Of a stretch of 8,055 bases of DNA, positions 7,115 through 8,055 are shown piece after piece. The notes below the pieces were generated by a model, which searched no databases, was not told the DNA's origin, and worked only from the letters and a program-made list of their open reading frames with translations. Source of the stretch: an uncultured Solirubrobacterales bacterium (GTDB lineage: Bacteria; Actinomycetota; Thermoleophilia; Solirubrobacterales; Solirubrobacteraceae); contig CAJBXY010000040.1 of NCBI GenBank assembly GCA_903959665.1, positions 1 to 8,055 on the forward strand, written 5' to 3'. Every line of letters begins with the position of its first letter. Position 1 is the first letter of the stretch. The position numbers were made by a program, and so were the translations under genes.

Positions 7115-7519
7115 ATGTCAGATAACACGCCCGTCGCCGCTAGCCCCGATCTCCCATGGACAGAGGGCCTCTCTTACAACCAGGCCGTCAAGGCCGGGGA
7201 TCTTGTCTTCACCGCTGGGCAAGGAGGTTTCAAAGCCGACGGCTCGCTCGACGGTGACTTCGAGTCGCAGGCACGCCAAGCGCTCGCCAACGTTGAAGCG
7301 GCGCTCGCGGTCTTTGGAGCCGACCTTCAGAGCGCAGTCAAGCTGACCGTCTTTCTCGTCAGCGCCGACGATTACGGCAAGTTCAAGGAGCTGCGCGAAG
7401 AGCTCTTTGACGAGCCGTACCCGGCTTCGACGTTGCTGCTTGGCACTCCCGTCTTCCCCGAGATGCTGATCGAAGTAGAGGCCGTCGCCTCACTCGCCGG
7501 CTCGCGGCAACAGCTGTAG
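7115..7519 (+). CDS. RidA/YjgF/UK114-family protein lacking the catalytic Arg
   Basis: A 134-residue protein of the RidA family, small trimeric enzymes of which the archetype hydrolyses reactive enamine/imine intermediates from PLP enzymes. Family features are the AVKAGDLVFTAGQGG strand near 24-38, the ALANVEAAL helix near 56-64, the VKLTVFLVSADDY strand near 75-87 and the closing IEVEAVASLAG near 119-129. Aligning the end with E. coli RidA puts Ser105 (in YPASTLL) where archetypal RidA has the substrate-carboxylate-binding Arg105; Glu120 is retained. The protein therefore probably belongs to one of the Rid subfamilies without standard imine deaminase activity, and no substrate can be assigned. 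It is the last gene of the run, 17 bases after the MOSC gene. An inverted repeat overlaps its stop codon. Confidence 0.9.
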   Translation: MSDNTPVAASPDLPWTEGLSYNQAVKAGDLVFTAGQGGFKADGSLDGDFESQARQALANVEAALAVFGADLQSAVKLTVFLVSADDYGKFKELREELFDEPYPASTLLLGTPVFPEMLIEVEAVASLAGSRQQL

Positions 7520-7537
7520 CGACGATCGTCGCCAGCT
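7512..7537. terminator. Inverted repeat in the convergent gap, possible bidirectional terminator
   Basis: GCGACGATCGTCGC at 7519-7532 is a perfect 14-base palindrome, and the flanking AGCTG (7512-7516) and CAGCT (7533-7537) are also complementary, leaving a two-base bulge on the left arm. As RNA this could fold into a GC-rich hairpin with a GATC loop. It sits between two convergent genes and its left arm spans the RidA stop codon (7517-7519). There is no T-tract on either side, so it is not a standard intrinsic terminator. Confidence 0.35.
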
Positions 7538-7562
7538 CGGGGCAGATGAGAACTCCGTCGCG

Positions 7563-8055
7563 TTACCGGATTCGCACGACCTTCTTGGTTGCGGTTCCTG
7601 CCACGCCATTCTTCTTCGGTGTGATTGACACCGTCCAGCGGCCTCTTGAGAGCTTGAGGGCGCAGGTTACGGTCTTCTTCTTGCGATTGGCGACGCACTT
7701 ACCTTTCTTCAGCTTTGCTGGCTTTTTCGCGGCGGCCTTCGAAGTAAACGGAGAAGCCGTGATCGAGTAAACAACTCCGACTTCAGCTCGAATGACGGCT
7801 CTAACCGTGTCGGAGCGGCTGTCGACAGAGAGCGTGGCTTTCGGCGCCCGTGGACCTGCCGGCGCCGCAGGCGGAACTGGCGTCGTAACCGGCGCGGCAA
7901 TAGGCGCGGCAATTGGAGCAGCCACCGGGGGCGTAACTGGCTCAGCAATCGGAGCGCTCGGAGCCGGAGCGGAGTACTTGCTCTTCCAAGTGATCGTCGG
8001 GCTTGAGAAACCGAAGCTCGGCACGTTGATGTAGATGCCGCCACCGTCGCCTGGG
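7563..8055 (-). CDS. C-terminal part of a probable exported protein with Pro/Ala linker (5' end outside window)
   Basis: The minus-strand frame is open from the right edge to a TAA at 7565-7563, giving 163 residues; a GTG at 8024-8022 is possible but the frame continues upstream without a stop, so the gene is most likely cut by the window. Counting from the edge, it has a short segment containing GGGIYINVPSFGF, a Pro/Ala/Val linker from about 27 to 72, and a C-terminal domain of about 90 residues that is rich in Lys and beta-prone, with two cysteines in KGKCVANRKKKTVTC and the end KKVVRIR. Such Pro/Ala linkers and small two-Cys terminal domains are common in exported proteins of high-GC Gram-positives, but I do not recognise the family. 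The part that would carry a signal peptide and main domain is not in view. It converges on the RidA gene. Confidence 0.75.
   Translation of the reverse strand, partial: PGDGGGIYINVPSFGFSSPTITWKSKYSAPAPSAPIAEPVTPPVAAPIAAPIAAPVTTPVPPAAPAGPRAPKATLSVDSRSDTVRAVIRAEVGVVYSITASPFTSKAAAKKPAKLKKGKCVANRKKKTVTCALKLSRGRWTVSITPKKNGVAGTATKKVVRIR
7838..7977 (-). repeat. Low-complexity Pro/Ala linker coding repeat
   Basis: This part of the exported protein gene encodes repeated PIAA, PVTP and PVAAP units. At DNA level two adjacent 12-base copies differing in one base lie at 7891-7902 and 7903-7914 (GGCGCGGCAATA and GGCGCGGCAATT), with more diverged copies on either side. Tandem duplication and slippage would explain it; the product is expected to be an extended, flexible spacer. 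Confidence 0.6.

Noticed and set aside
7792..8034. Plus-strand frame encoding a Gly/Ala-rich sequence like a glycine-zipper protein
   Set aside because: It is the exact complement of the Pro/Ala linker in the minus-strand gene, whose frame is open to the window edge and ends in an ordered-looking domain.
1..8055. Sulfatase (CxPxR), tRNA, rRNA, CRISPR array, insertion sequence or attachment site
   Set aside because: Read by eye on both strands, none was seen: no CxPxR in the called proteins, no tRNA-like arms, no spaced direct repeats and no transposase or integrase motifs.

Overview
The window is GC-rich, gene-dense bacterial chromosome with strong G/C preference at third codon positions, overlapping ATGA and GTGA stop/start junctions and one GTG start. 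The style of the proteins (a secreted TAP-type hydrolase with an extra C-terminal region, a Pro/Ala-linker surface protein with a small Lys-rich C-terminal domain, and an actinobacterial-type heterodimeric ABC exporter) suggests a high-GC actinobacterium, possibly Thermoleophilia/Solirubrobacterales. That placement is inference from gene style; there is no rRNA or other marker in the window.

Layout. (1) Positions 1-1797, minus strand: a secreted alpha/beta-hydrolase of the tripeptidyl-aminopeptidase/proline-iminopeptidase type whose C-terminal end runs off the left edge. (2) Positions 1798-2106: a divergent intergenic region with no convincing gene, an AT-richer patch and weak promoter-like and palindromic sequences. 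(3) Positions 2107-7519, plus strand: five genes in one tight run: ABC exporter half A, ABC exporter half B (4-nt overlap), formylglycine-generating enzyme (4-nt overlap), a MOSC-domain protein (19-nt gap) and a RidA-family protein (17-nt gap). (4) Positions 7520-7562: a short convergent gap with an inverted repeat that begins inside the RidA gene. (5) Positions 7563-8055, minus strand: the C-terminal part of a probable exported protein whose start lies beyond the right edge.

The two ABC halves form a textbook asymmetric pair. Half A has Asp instead of the catalytic Glu after Walker B but an intact LSGGQ; half B has the catalytic Glu but an altered LSAGQ. Assembled head-to-tail they give one degenerate and one competent ATP site. 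The third gene is a genuine formylglycine-generating enzyme with both active-site cysteines, so a type I sulfatase substrate is expected elsewhere in the genome; none is visible here. Its translational coupling to an exporter, followed by MOSC and RidA-like genes, is the most notable feature of the window. No known pathway that joins these five genes is recognised. No mobile element, CRISPR array, tRNA or rRNA was found.
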